NCBI RefSeq assembly: GCF_025836995.1
Contig: NZ_CP107546.1
Coordinates: 992,001-1,056,000, forward strand
DNA from: Microbacterium sp. M28
GTDB lineage: Bacteria; Actinomycetota; Actinomycetes; Actinomycetales; Microbacteriaceae
DNA: 64,000 nucleotides
Direction: 5' to 3'
Notes under the pieces: model-generated
What the model was told of the DNA's origin: nothing
The model's database searches: none
The model's input: the letters and a program-made list of their open reading frames with translations, nothing else
In this document: in pieces, positions 37,666 to 45,741 of the stretch
Layout of the letters: each line of letters opens with the position of its first letter
Position numbering within the stretch: the first letter of the stretch is position 1
Program-made: the position numbers and the translations under genes

Positions 37666-39299
37666 CCACCCGGAACGATCCGACGACAAACCTCGAGACT
37701 CGGGCCAGCTGGTTGCCGATGGTGAGCCTGTTCCTCGCCCAGGTGCTGATGTCGTTCAACGTCGCGGCGCTGCCCATCTCCCTCGGCGGGATGGTCGAGG
37801 ACTTCGGCGTTCCGCCGACCGTCGTCAGCTCGACGATCGTCGTCTACGGTCTCGCGGTCGCCGCTCTGGTGATGACCGGGGCGAAACTGGGGCAGCGGAT
37901 CGGCTGGGTCCTCATGTTCCGCATCGTGATCGTGGTGTTCGCGGCATCCTCCGTGCTGATGATCTTCTCTCAGACGGTCGCGTGGGCCATCGCAGGCCAG
38001 GCACTGGCCGGCGCGTCGGCGGCCATCATCGTGCCCGCGCTGGTCGCGCTCATCGCCGAGAACTACCGGGGTGCGCAGCAGGCCACCGCGATCGGCGGGC
38101 TGGGCTCCGCCCGTGCGATCTCCGGCGTCAGCGCGTTCCTCATCGGCGGCACGCTGGGGACACTGGTCGGATGGCGTCCGGTGTTCATGATCGTGCTCGC
38201 GATCGCCGTCGTCGTCTTCGCCTTCAGCTTCACACTGCGCGGGGACCGAGGCGATGCGTCCGTCCGCATCGATCTGGTGGCGTCCGCGCTGATCGGCGCG
38301 GCCATCGTGCTGCTGACGCTCGGGTTCAACAACCTGAACGCGTGGGGTGCGGTCCAGGCGACCGACGCCGCGCCCTTCGACGTCCTGGGGCTGTCGCCGG
38401 CTCCCGTGTTCGTGGTCATCGGGATCATGCTTGGCCAGACCTTCTTCTGGTGGACCAGGCGTCGCATGCGCGAAGGCAAAGTGCCGCTGATCGACCTGAG
38501 CATCCTGAAGTCCTCGCGGGAACGGGCGGCCGTCTACGCGATGTTCATCGTGGTGGCGCTCGAAGCCTGCGTGAACTTCACGATCCCGCTCTACATCCAG
38601 ATCGTGCAGGGGCGGACGCCGTTCGACACCTCGTTGGCCATGATGCCATTCAACCTGACGGTGTTTATCACCGCGACGCTCGTCGTGCGCTTCTACAAGC
38701 GGTATCCGCCGCGGACGATCGGCGTCTTCGGCTTCATCCTGACCACGGCGGCACTGCTGTGGCTGTCCTTCGTCGTGACGAACAATTGGGAGACGCTGCC
38801 GACGATCCTCGGCCTGATCGTGTTCGGCATCGGGCAGGGCGCCTTGGTGACTCTGGTGTTCAACGTCCTCGTGACGTCGGCGCCGGCCGAACTCGCCGGC
38901 GATGTCGGGTCGATGCGAGGGACGACGCAGAATCTCGCCTCCGCCGTCGGGACCGCGGTGGCGGGAGCGCTGCTGGTCTCGCTGCTCGGTATCGGCGTCG
39001 CGAGCGCCGTCGTCGAGCATCCCGAGATTCCGCCGACTCTGGTCGAGCAGGTCAACATGGACGACCTGAACTTCATCAGCAACGACGACCTGCGCACCGT
39101 CCTGGATGAGACGGACGCCACAGCGGAGCAGGTCGACGCGGCCGTGGAGATCAACGAGCAGGCGCGTCTCGGAGCGCTGAAACTAGGGCTGCTGATCCTC
39201 GCCGGTGTCAGCGCCCTGGCGATTCTCCCGGCATCCCGGTTGCCGCGCTACAAGCCGGAGGAGATCCCCGACCCATCGCCGGTCGCCGCCGGAAGATAA
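37662..39299 (+). CDS. MFS transporter co-expressed with glutaminase
   Basis: The 545-residue MFS protein has the 14-helix DHA2-type plan, with a motif A-like loop GAKLGQRIGWVLMFR near residue 74 and IGGLGSARAISGVSAFLIGGTL around the motif C position. A soluble stretch of about 65 residues (HPEIPPTLVEQVNMDDLNF onward) separates the last two helices. Its ATG overlaps the glsA stop by four bases. The neighbour suggests export of glutamate or another amine, or uptake of glutamine, but family members of this type are mostly drug exporters, so the substrate is open. Confidence 0.82.
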   Translation: MTTRNDPTTNLETRASWLPMVSLFLAQVLMSFNVAALPISLGGMVEDFGVPPTVVSSTIVVYGLAVAALVMTGAKLGQRIGWVLMFRIVIVVFAASSVLMIFSQTVAWAIAGQALAGASAAIIVPALVALIAENYRGAQQATAIGGLGSARAISGVSAFLIGGTLGTLVGWRPVFMIVLAIAVVVFAFSFTLRGDRGDASVRIDLVASALIGAAIVLLTLGFNNLNAWGAVQATDAAPFDVLGLSPAPVFVVIGIMLGQTFFWWTRRRMREGKVPLIDLSILKSSRERAAVYAMFIVVALEACVNFTIPLYIQIVQGRTPFDTSLAMMPFNLTVFITATLVVRFYKRYPPRTIGVFGFILTTAALLWLSFVVTNNWETLPTILGLIVFGIGQGALVTLVFNVLVTSAPAELAGDVGSMRGTTQNLASAVGTAVAGALLVSLLGIGVASAVVEHPEIPPTLVEQVNMDDLNFISNDDLRTVLDETDATAEQVDAAVEINEQARLGALKLGLLILAGVSALAILPASRLPRYKPEEIPDPSPVAAGR

Positions 39300-39314
39300 C
39301 GAACTCATAACATA

Positions 39315-39427
39315 GTTTCCCGGGAGCCGCGAGCACGGATTCCCGGGGAAAACCCACGCAGCGTCCAGGTGGGCGATCGGTTTCGTCCAGGTCGGGGCGA
39401 CAGACTCGATCCTCGTGCCCGGGAAAC
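39315..39427 (+). promoter_or_regulatory. Structured leader with alternative pairings before a cell-wall protein gene
   Basis: GTTTCCCGGG (39315-39324) is perfectly complementary to CCCGGGAAAC (39418-39427). The same arm can pair instead with CCCGGGGAAA at 39342-39351 with one bulge. CGTCCAGGT is repeated at 39362-39370 and 39384-39392. The segment lies between the MFS stop and the secreted-protein start and fits no RNA family I can name. Confidence 0.4.
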
Positions 39428-39489
39428 GGCTCCCGATGAGCCGCCCCGCGAGGGTCCGGGCCGACGACGACCCGAAAGTCGAACCCTTC

Positions 39490-40551
39490 ATGCTGCATTC
39501 CCCGAACACCCGTGCGTCCGCGCGCGCCGCAACCCTGGCGCACGCGCACGCCGACGTCACCTCCCGCCACCCGCTCGTTCTCGGCATCGCGCTGGGCGCC
39601 GCCCTGAGCGTCGCCATCACGGCGGGTACCGCCTCTTCGGCCGCGGCCGCTGCCGAAGCCCACTCCGGCGCCATCGCTTCGCTGGCGACGGTGACGGATG
39701 CCGATCCGTTCGCGCCGGCGACCGGCGCCGTGCGTATGGCCGTGCCGATGGCCGGCATCACCGAGGACGCGCAGGTCGCCGTCGAGACGGCGCAGGCGAC
39801 GCTCGCCGACGCCGCGGCGCTGACAGCGGAAGTGGCCGCGTCGGGACTCACGCTGGACACCGCGACCACGACGATCGACACATCCGCCCTCGAGACGGAC
39901 GTGGCCGAACTCGCCGCCGTCGTCGATGACGCCGCGCCCGCCACTGCCGCGCCCGCCGCTGCGGCGCCCGCCGACCTGACCGCACCTGCGGCCGCCGCGG
40001 CAGCGGCACCTGCCCTCCCCGAGCCCGCGTCGGCCACCGAAGCGGATTCGTCGGATGCCCCTGCGGACGACGTCGAGAAGGCGCCGCTCGAGCTGGTCGT
40101 CGACACCGCCGACGTGACCGCGACCACTGCCACGATCGCTGCGGCGACGGCGACTCTGCGCGAGGCACTGACCGCCGCGCAGAAGGCGGAGGCCGAGCGC
40201 AAGGCCGCCGCGGAGCGCGCTGCGGCTGCGCAGGCCGCAGCGAACACGCCCGCGGGTGCCAAGGCCACGGCGCGCGCGATGGCAGCGAGCCAATACGGCT
40301 GGGGCGACGGGGAGTTCTCCTGCCTCGAGTCGCTGTGGACCAAGGAGTCCGGCTGGAACTACAAGGCGTACAACCCGTCGGGTGCGACCGGCATCCCGCA
40401 GTCGCTTCCGGGCGACAAGATGGCCACGGCCGGCGCGGACTGGCGGACGAACGCGACCACCCAGATCGCGTGGGGCCTCAGCTACATCGACCGCGCCTAC
40501 GGGTCGCCCTGCGCGGCGTGGGGCCACTCGCAGGCCACCGACTGGTACTGA
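39490..40551 (+). CDS. Secreted protein with lysozyme/transglycosylase-like C-terminal domain
   Basis: The 353-residue protein has a signal peptide (hydrophobic core HPLVLGIALGAALSVAITAG at residues 32-51), an Ala/Thr/Asp-rich linker of about 170 residues with coiled-coil-like TAAQKAEAERKAAAERAAAAQ, and a C-terminal domain from about residue 260. That domain reads FSCLESLWTKESGWNYKAYN, then GATGIPQSLPG and QIAWGLSYIDRAYGSPCAAW, the SLT-like fold found in aggregation-promoting factors and resuscitation-type proteins, with the catalytic Glu in TKESGW. It should act on peptidoglycan. ATG 39490 is the start that gives a normal signal peptide; GTG 39415 is an alternative. Confidence 0.8.
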   Translation: MLHSPNTRASARAATLAHAHADVTSRHPLVLGIALGAALSVAITAGTASSAAAAAEAHSGAIASLATVTDADPFAPATGAVRMAVPMAGITEDAQVAVETAQATLADAAALTAEVAASGLTLDTATTTIDTSALETDVAELAAVVDDAAPATAAPAAAAPADLTAPAAAAAAAPALPEPASATEADSSDAPADDVEKAPLELVVDTADVTATTATIAAATATLREALTAAQKAEAERKAAAERAAAAQAAANTPAGAKATARAMAASQYGWGDGEFSCLESLWTKESGWNYKAYNPSGATGIPQSLPGDKMATAGADWRTNATTQIAWGLSYIDRAYGSPCAAWGHSQATDWY

Positions 40552-40590
40552 ATCCTGCGCGACCCCGGCGTCCGCCGCGCGCAGCGCGCG

Positions 40591-41139
40591 TCATCGGAGC
40601 TCTGAGATGAGCACCGCGCTCGTTCCCGGCGCGGTGGCATCGAAGATGTGCGCGACGTCACCCGCGTAGCTCAGGTAGTCGCCGGGGTTCAGCAGCTCGG
40701 TGTCTCCGGTCGGGCCGATGTGCGCCTGACCGGAGATCAGCACCACATGTTCGACCGTGCCGGGATGGTGCGGTTCCGAGCGGCGTGGATCGCCCGGCTC
40801 CGCCTGGACCAGGTAGATGTCGCGCCGCGCTCCCGGCGGACTGGCCGAGAGCAGGGTCGCGCTGTAGGCCGCCGCGGCGGAGGGGATGCCGGCGAGATCG
40901 TCGGCGCGGATGAGGGTCGGCGCGTTGGCCTGCTGATCCACCAGTGCCGCGAACGGGACTCCGAGGGCCACGCCGAGCGCCCACAGCGTCTCCACGCTCG
41001 GGTTGCCCGCTCCGGATTCGAGCTGGGACACGGTCGCCTTCGAGATGCCGGCACGACGGGCGAGTCCTGAGACCGACAGCGACGCAGCCTCGCGCTCGCG
41101 CCGCAGCGTCCGTGCGATGCGGGTGCGGAGATGATCCAT
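40591..41139 (-). CDS. XRE-family regulator with cupin sensor domain
   Basis: The 182-residue protein has an N-terminal helix-turn-helix, LRREREAASLSVSGLARRAG and then ISKATVSQLESGAGNPSVETL, at residues about 12-55, and a C-terminal cupin with EPHHPGTVEHVVLISGQAHIG and LNPGDYLSYAGDVAHIF near residues 120-170. This is the usual HTH_3/cupin_2 regulator. It is divergent from azlCD with a shared 94-base control region, so it probably controls those genes and itself, sensing an amino acid or related small molecule. Confidence 0.88.
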   Translation of the reverse strand: MDHLRTRIARTLRREREAASLSVSGLARRAGISKATVSQLESGAGNPSVETLWALGVALGVPFAALVDQQANAPTLIRADDLAGIPSAAAAYSATLLSASPPGARRDIYLVQAEPGDPRRSEPHHPGTVEHVVLISGQAHIGPTGDTELLNPGDYLSYAGDVAHIFDATAPGTSAVLISELR

Positions 41140-41145
41140 GCGTTC

Positions 41146-41196
41146 ATCATGTCAAACGATCGTTCGCTTGACTACGCCGATGACGGTGTTCAGAAT
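41146..41196. promoter_or_regulatory. Divergent promoter/operator between the XRE regulator and azlCD
   Basis: TTGACT (41168-41173) and CAGAAT (41191-41196), spaced by 17, form a promoter towards azlC. ATCATG (41146-41151), read on the minus strand as CATGAT, lies six bases before the regulator ATG. Between them is AACGATCGTT (41155-41164), a perfect 10-base palindrome, inside the larger GTCAA...TTGAC frame (41151-41172). A protein bound there would cover both promoters. Confidence 0.55.
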
Positions 41197-41232
41197 GATG
41201 ATCGTGTGTTCATCGAATCGAACAGGATCGGC

Positions 41233-41940
41233 ATGACGGCCGAGCGCGAGGTCTGGCGCGAGGGTCTCGGCGTGGCGCTCGCGACCAGTGCGTACGGCAT
41301 CTCCTTCGGAGCACTCGCGGTGGCCTCGGGGCTCGACGTCTGGCAGACGTGCGTTCTGAGTCTGCTGATGTTCACCGGTGGATCGCAGTTCGCGTTCATC
41401 GGCGTCCTCGCGTCCGGTGGCGTCTCGGCGCTGCCGTCGGCGATCGCCTCCGCCGCGCTTCTCGGCGTGCGCAACGTCGCCTACGGCATGCGCATGTCGC
41501 CGATCATCGGCCGCGGATTCTGGCGTCGCGCCGCAGCGGCGCAGTTCACGATCGATGAATCCACCGCCGTGGCGATCTCGCAGCCCGATCCGCGGTTGAG
41601 CCGCGTCGGGTTCTGGGTCACCGGCATCGGCATCTTCCTGGGCTGGAACGTCATGACCCTCGTCGGTGCGCTTCTCGGCGACGTGCTCGGCGACCCGAAG
41701 ACCTGGGGATTGGATGCCGCGGCGGCCGCCGCGTTCCTCGCACTGCTGTGGCCTCGGCTCAAACAGCGCCAGGCGGTGGCGGTCGGTGTGGCAGCGGCCG
41801 TCGTCGCGGCATCCGTCACTCCCTGGCTGATGCCGGGCATCCCGGTGCTGCTCGCAGCCGTGGTCGCCATCGTCGTCGGCTGGTTCAACTGGCTCGGTGG
41901 AGACGTCGTGCCTGCTGCGCCCCAGGGGGTGCAGTCGTGA
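41233..41940 (+). CDS. azlC: AzlC-family branched-chain amino acid exporter, large subunit
   Basis: The 235-residue inner-membrane protein matches AzlC/YgaZ: AYGISFGALAVASGLDVWQT, the hallmark MFTGGSQFAFIGVLASGG near residue 49, and GVRNVAYGMRMSPII near 78. It exports branched-chain amino acids with AzlD. ATG 41233 is used because TREREGLG-like AERE VWREGLGVAL is the family start and the promoter predicts transcription from about 41203; a leaderless GTG at 41206 is the alternative. An in-frame ATG at 41131 lies upstream of the promoter and is rejected. The stop overlaps azlD. Confidence 0.9.
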   Translation: MTAEREVWREGLGVALATSAYGISFGALAVASGLDVWQTCVLSLLMFTGGSQFAFIGVLASGGVSALPSAIASAALLGVRNVAYGMRMSPIIGRGFWRRAAAAQFTIDESTAVAISQPDPRLSRVGFWVTGIGIFLGWNVMTLVGALLGDVLGDPKTWGLDAAAAAAFLALLWPRLKQRQAVAVGVAAAVVAASVTPWLMPGIPVLLAAVVAIVVGWFNWLGGDVVPAAPQGVQS

Positions 41941-42251
41941 GCATCTGGAGTGCGGTGCTACTCGCCGCGTGCATCTGCGTGGCCCTGAAGGCGTTCGGAT
42001 ACCTGATTCCGGCGCGCGTGCTGGCCGCGCCGCGTCCGGCGCGGATCTCCGATCTGCTCACGGTCGCGCTGCTGGCGGCGCTCGTCGCGGTGCAGACCCT
42101 CGGCGACGGCCAGTCGATCGTCGTCGACGCGCGCGTGCCGGCCGTCCTGGTCGCCGCGGTGCTGCTGTGGCTGCGCCAGTCCTTCCTCTTGGTCGTCTTC
42201 GCCGCCGCGGCGGTCGCAGCGCTGCTGCGCTGGGCGGGCTGGGCCGCGTGA
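41937..42251 (+). CDS. azlD: AzlD-family branched-chain amino acid exporter, small subunit
   Basis: The 104-residue protein has four hydrophobic segments and the AzlD pattern AFGYLIPARVLAAPRPARI followed by TVALLAALVAVQTL. GTG start overlaps the azlC stop by four bases, so the two subunits are made together. The size matches YgaH/AzlD. Confidence 0.88.
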   Translation: MSIWSAVLLAACICVALKAFGYLIPARVLAAPRPARISDLLTVALLAALVAVQTLGDGQSIVVDARVPAVLVAAVLLWLRQSFLLVVFAAAAVAALLRWAGWAA

Positions 42252-42291
42252 TGCCAGCGGCCGCCGAGGGCGGCGCCGGTAGACTCGCGGA

Positions 42292-42750
42292 GTGAACACC
42301 TGGCTCTCCCGCATCCTCTCCTGGGTCGCCGCTGCCGTCGTCGGCGGCGTGTACGGGATCGCCGGGACCATCGCGCACAGTCTGATGTGGGGTCCGGTGC
42401 CTGCAGGCCTCATCATCGCCGCCATCGCCTGCGGCGCTCTGCTCACCGCGATCCGCGCCTTGACTCATGACCGTGGAGCAACGCTCGCCGCGGGTCTCGG
42501 GATGCTGGCGACGGTGACGCTCATCTCGGGCGTCGGACCAGGGGGTTCCGTCGTCGTGGAGGACTCGATCTGGGGTCGCGTGTGGATCTATCTCGTCGCC
42601 GGGCTCGTGTTCCTGGCGGTCGCGTGGCCGCGGCTGCCGCAACCGCGCGAGCGTCGAGCCGTCGCGGGGCAGGATGAACCAGCCCCGTCGGCGCCGATCG
42701 TGACGTCGATCCCCGGCATCCGGGAGGAGCGCGTCGGCGACGGGACGTAG
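42292..42750 (+). CDS. Small integral membrane protein, DUF6113-like
   Basis: The 152-residue protein has four hydrophobic segments in the first 115 residues and a polar tail with Pro, Glu and Arg. WVAAAVVGGVYGIAGTIAHS near the start and AAGLGMLATVTLISGVGPGGSVVV are distinctive. I recall proteins of this kind upstream of fdxA in Microbacteriaceae (DUF6113), with low certainty. TAGACT (42280-42285) sits six bases before the GTG, supporting a leaderless mRNA. Function unknown. Confidence 0.65.
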   Translation: MNTWLSRILSWVAAAVVGGVYGIAGTIAHSLMWGPVPAGLIIAAIACGALLTAIRALTHDRGATLAAGLGMLATVTLISGVGPGGSVVVEDSIWGRVWIYLVAGLVFLAVAWPRLPQPRERRAVAGQDEPAPSAPIVTSIPGIREERVGDGT

Positions 42751-42759
42751 ACTGGGGGA

Positions 42760-43080
42760 GTGACGTATGTGATCGCTCTGCCCTGTGTCGATGTGAAGGA
42801 TCGCGCCTGCATCGACGAGTGTCCCGTGGACTGCATCTACGAGGGCGAACGGTCGCTGTACATCCACCCGGACGAGTGCGTCGACTGCGGTGCCTGCGAA
42901 CCCGTGTGTCCCGTGGAGGCGATCTACTACGAGGACGACCTCCCCGAAGAGTGGGCCGACTACTACAAGGCCAACGTCGAGTTCTTCGAGGAGATCGGCT
43001 CGCCCGGAGGCGCGGCCAAGGTCGGCGTCTACGACTTCGACCACCCGATCATCGCCGCCCTGCCGCCGCAGGGGGAGTGA
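42760..43080 (+). CDS. fdxA: Ferredoxin, 7Fe type
   Basis: The 106-residue protein is the actinobacterial 3Fe-4S plus 4Fe-4S ferredoxin. Cluster ligands lie in CVDVKDRACIDECPVDCIYEG and in CVDCGACEPVCPVEAIYYED, and the acidic C-terminal half is typical. It is an electron carrier in the cytoplasm. TAGACT (42748-42753) is six bases before the GTG. The gene overlaps dapC by four bases, a pairing also seen in mycobacteria (the fdxC neighbourhood), though no redox step in DapC explains it. Confidence 0.94.
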   Translation: MTYVIALPCVDVKDRACIDECPVDCIYEGERSLYIHPDECVDCGACEPVCPVEAIYYEDDLPEEWADYYKANVEFFEEIGSPGGAAKVGVYDFDHPIIAALPPQGE

Positions 43081-44195
43081 CGGTGTCGGTCCGCGATCTG
43101 GCCGACTACCCCTGGGATGCGGTCGTTCCGTTCCGCGAGCGCGCCGCACGGCATCCCGCCGGCCTCGTCGACCTGTCCGTCGGTTCGCCGGTCGACCCGA
43201 CTCCCGCGATCATCCGCGCTGCTCTGACCGAGGCGACAGACGCGCACGCCTACCCGCAGACCGTCGGCACCCCCGCCCTGCGCGAGGCGATCGTCGACTG
43301 GTACGCCCGCAGACGAGGTGTGCCCGATCTGACGACGGCGAACGTGTTGCCGACGATCGGATCGAAGGAACTCGTCGCACTGCTGCCGACGCTTCTCGGC
43401 CTGGGGGAAGGCGACATCGTCGTGCATCCGACCGTCGCCTACCCCACCTACGAGGTGGGCGCACGCGTGGCTGGAGCCACCCCCGTGCGGGCCGATGACC
43501 CGTCGGAGTGGCCCGAGGGCGCGAAGCTCATCTGGATCAACACGCCGGGAAACCCGGACGGTCGCACCTGGACTGTCGACGAACTGGCGGCGGCGGTACG
43601 CCGCGTCCGCGAGATCGGCGCGATCCTCGCCAGTGACGAGTGCTACGCCGAACTCGGCTGGGACGGTCCGTGGGCCACGCAGCCGATCCCCTCGGTGCTC
43701 GACCCGCGCGTGACCGGCGGCAGCAGGGCGGATCTGTTGAGCGTGTACTCGCTCAGCAAGCAGTCCAACCTCGCCGGCTACCGTGCCGCGTTCGTCGCCG
43801 GATGCTCCCGCGTGATCGCCGACCTGCTGACGGCGCGCAAGCATCTCGGCCTCATGCCGCCGGCTCCGGTGCAGCACGCCATGGCTGTCGCTCTGGGCGA
43901 TGACGCGCACGTGGCGGCGCAGAAGCAGCTGTACCGCGAGCGGCGCGATGTACTGCTGCCCGCGGTCGCGGCCGCCGGGTTCCGGATCGACGGCTCGGAG
44001 GCCGGCCTGTATCTGTGGGCCACGGAGGGCCGTGACGCCTGGGAGTCGATGGCGCGGCTGGCCGATCTCGGCATCCTCGCCGGTCCGGGGCCGTTCTACG
44101 GCGACGGCTCGGCGGAGCACATCCGACTGGCACTGACGGCGCCGACCGAGCGCGTGGCGGAGGCGGCGGGACGGCTGCACTCCGCGGAACTGTAG
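43077..44195 (+). CDS. dapC: Succinyldiaminopimelate transaminase
   Basis: The 372-residue class I/II aminotransferase makes N-succinyl-LL-diaminopimelate precursor in the lysine/peptidoglycan path, using glutamate. LVDLSVGSPVDPTPAIIRAAL, HAYPQTVGTPALREAI, NTPGNPDGRTWT, the PLP pocket ASDECYAELGWDG and the PLP lysine in YSLSKQSNLAGYRAAFVAG are the DapC signatures. GTG 43077 overlaps the fdxA stop by four bases. With dapD and dapE 3-5 kb away, three of the succinylase branch enzymes are in this window. Confidence 0.92.
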   Translation: MTVSVRDLADYPWDAVVPFRERAARHPAGLVDLSVGSPVDPTPAIIRAALTEATDAHAYPQTVGTPALREAIVDWYARRRGVPDLTTANVLPTIGSKELVALLPTLLGLGEGDIVVHPTVAYPTYEVGARVAGATPVRADDPSEWPEGAKLIWINTPGNPDGRTWTVDELAAAVRRVREIGAILASDECYAELGWDGPWATQPIPSVLDPRVTGGSRADLLSVYSLSKQSNLAGYRAAFVAGCSRVIADLLTARKHLGLMPPAPVQHAMAVALGDDAHVAAQKQLYRERRDVLLPAVAAAGFRIDGSEAGLYLWATEGRDAWESMARLADLGILAGPGPFYGDGSAEHIRLALTAPTERVAEAAGRLHSAEL

Positions 44196-44237
44196 ATTTC
44201 GGCATCCTGCCCCCGCATCTCTTGGCGGATGTCACAG

Positions 44238-44265
44238 TTGGCCGGAGTGCGCACTAGGCTGTAGA
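44238..44265 (+). promoter_or_regulatory. Candidate promoter of gltA
   Basis: TTGGCC (44238-44243) and TGTAGA (44260-44265) are spaced by 16 bases and lie about 90 bases before the citrate synthase start. The -35 is fair and the -10 weak. Confidence 0.35.
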
Positions 44266-44355
44266 GGCGATTCGGTCGAGATCTGCCCGGCGCACGACGC
44301 CGTGAATCGACGAGCAAGACCAACACGGTCGATACAGACGTAAGAGGAGGCCCGC

Positions 44356-45651
44356 GTGAGCGCGACGGGAGACCAGCAGGTGAAGGCGACGCTTTCGATC
44401 GACGGAACCACGGCAGAATTCCCGGTGGTCCGCGGCACGAGCGGCAACGACAGCATCGACTTCTCGACGCTGACCCGCCAGACCGGCTACACGGGACTCG
44501 ACTACGGCTTCGTGAACACGGCGTCGACGAAGTCGGCGATCACGTTCATCGACGGCGACAAGGGCATCCTGCGCTACCGCGGCTACTCGATCGAGGAGAT
44601 CGCGAAGAACTGCAGCTACCTCGAGGTGGCCTGGCTGCTCATCTACGGCGAGCTGCCCACGCCGTCCGAGCTGGCCGACTTCGACGAGCGCATCCGTCGG
44701 CACACGCTGCTGCACGAGGACATCAAGCACTTCTTCTCGGCCCTGCCGCACACCGCGCACCCGATGTCGGTGCTGTCGTCGGCCGTCGCGGCGCTCTCGA
44801 CGTACTACGAGGGTCAGACCGATCCGAACAACCCGGAGCACGTCGAGCTCAACATGGTGCGCATGCTCGCGAAGCTGCCGGTCATCGCGGCGTACGCGCA
44901 CAAGAAGAGCGTCGGACAGGCGTTCCTGTACCCCGACAACTCCCTGAGCTTCGTCGACAACTTCCTCAAGCTGAACTTCGGCGTGCACAGCGAGCCCTAC
45001 GAGGTCAACCCGGTGATGTCGAAGGCGCTCGAGCTGCTGCTGATCCTCCACGAGGATCACGAGCAGAACGCCTCCACGTCGACCGTGCGTCTGGTCGGCT
45101 CCACAGGTGCCAACCAGTTCGCGTCGATCTCCGCCGGCATCCAGGCGCTCTCCGGCCCGCTGCACGGCGGCGCGAACGAGGCCGTGCTGACCATGCTCGG
45201 GCAGATCCGCGAGTCCGGTCAGAGCGTCCAGCGCTTCGTCGAGCGGGTCAAGAACAAGGAGGACGGTGTCAAGCTCATGGGCTTCGGGCACCGCGTCTAC
45301 AAGAACTACGACCCCCGTGCCAAGCTCGTCAAGAGCGCAGCGGACGAGGTGCTCGCCTCGCTCGGCGTCAGCGACCCGCTGCTGGACCTCGCCAAGGAGC
45401 TCGAGGAGATCGCCCTCGCGGACGACTACTTCGTCGAGCGCCGCCTGTACCCGAACGTCGACTTCTACACCGGCGTGATCTACAAGGCGATGGGCTTCCC
45501 CACCCGCATGTTCACGGTGCTGTTCGCGATCGGCCGCCTCCCGGGCTGGCTGGCGCAGTGGCGCGAGCTGCAGCTCGACCCGCAGACCAAGATCGGCCGC
45601 CCGCAGCAGCTGTACACGGGGGCCGCGGAGCGCGCCTTCCCGAATCGCTGA
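44356..45651 (+). CDS. gltA: Citrate synthase
   Basis: The 431-residue type II citrate synthase condenses oxaloacetate with acetyl-CoA. GYRGYSIEEIAKNCSYLEVAWLL, MNPV-like EVNPVMSKALELLLILHEDHEQNAST with a catalytic His, GPLHGGANEAVLTML, the second His in GFGHRVYKNYDPRA and the catalytic Asp in YPNVDFYTGVIYKAMG are all present. The GTG start has GGAGG seven bases upstream (AGAGGAGGCCCGC). Length matches the hexameric bacterial type. It is monocistronic, with a long terminator after it. Confidence 0.97.
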   Translation: MSATGDQQVKATLSIDGTTAEFPVVRGTSGNDSIDFSTLTRQTGYTGLDYGFVNTASTKSAITFIDGDKGILRYRGYSIEEIAKNCSYLEVAWLLIYGELPTPSELADFDERIRRHTLLHEDIKHFFSALPHTAHPMSVLSSAVAALSTYYEGQTDPNNPEHVELNMVRMLAKLPVIAAYAHKKSVGQAFLYPDNSLSFVDNFLKLNFGVHSEPYEVNPVMSKALELLLILHEDHEQNASTSTVRLVGSTGANQFASISAGIQALSGPLHGGANEAVLTMLGQIRESGQSVQRFVERVKNKEDGVKLMGFGHRVYKNYDPRAKLVKSAADEVLASLGVSDPLLDLAKELEEIALADDYFVERRLYPNVDFYTGVIYKAMGFPTRMFTVLFAIGRLPGWLAQWRELQLDPQTKIGRPQQLYTGAAERAFPNR

Positions 45652-45667
45652 CGCGACGCCCGGACGA

Positions 45668-45734
45668 CGAAAAACCACTTCCCCCACGAGAAACCACCCG
45701 GCAGGTGATTCCTCGTGGAGGAAGTGGTTTTTCG
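45668..45734. terminator. Long bidirectional terminator between gltA and the helicase gene
   Basis: A 23-base arm (45668-45690) pairs with 45712-45734 with one mismatch around a 21-base loop. The ends are CGAAAAACC and GGTTTTTCG, giving a U-run on both strands, so it works for both convergent genes. Confidence 0.9.
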
Positions 45735-45741
45735 TGTGCGC

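Noticed and set aside
39315-39489. c-di-AMP (ydaO) riboswitch before the transglycosylase-like gene
   Set aside because: The context is suggestive and GGGGAA is present, but the conserved CAGCTAACC-type 3' block is missing.
41131-41940. AzlC starting at the ATG at 41131
   Set aside because: That start lies upstream of the predicted -35 and inside the regulator's first codons; the family alignment begins near 41233.
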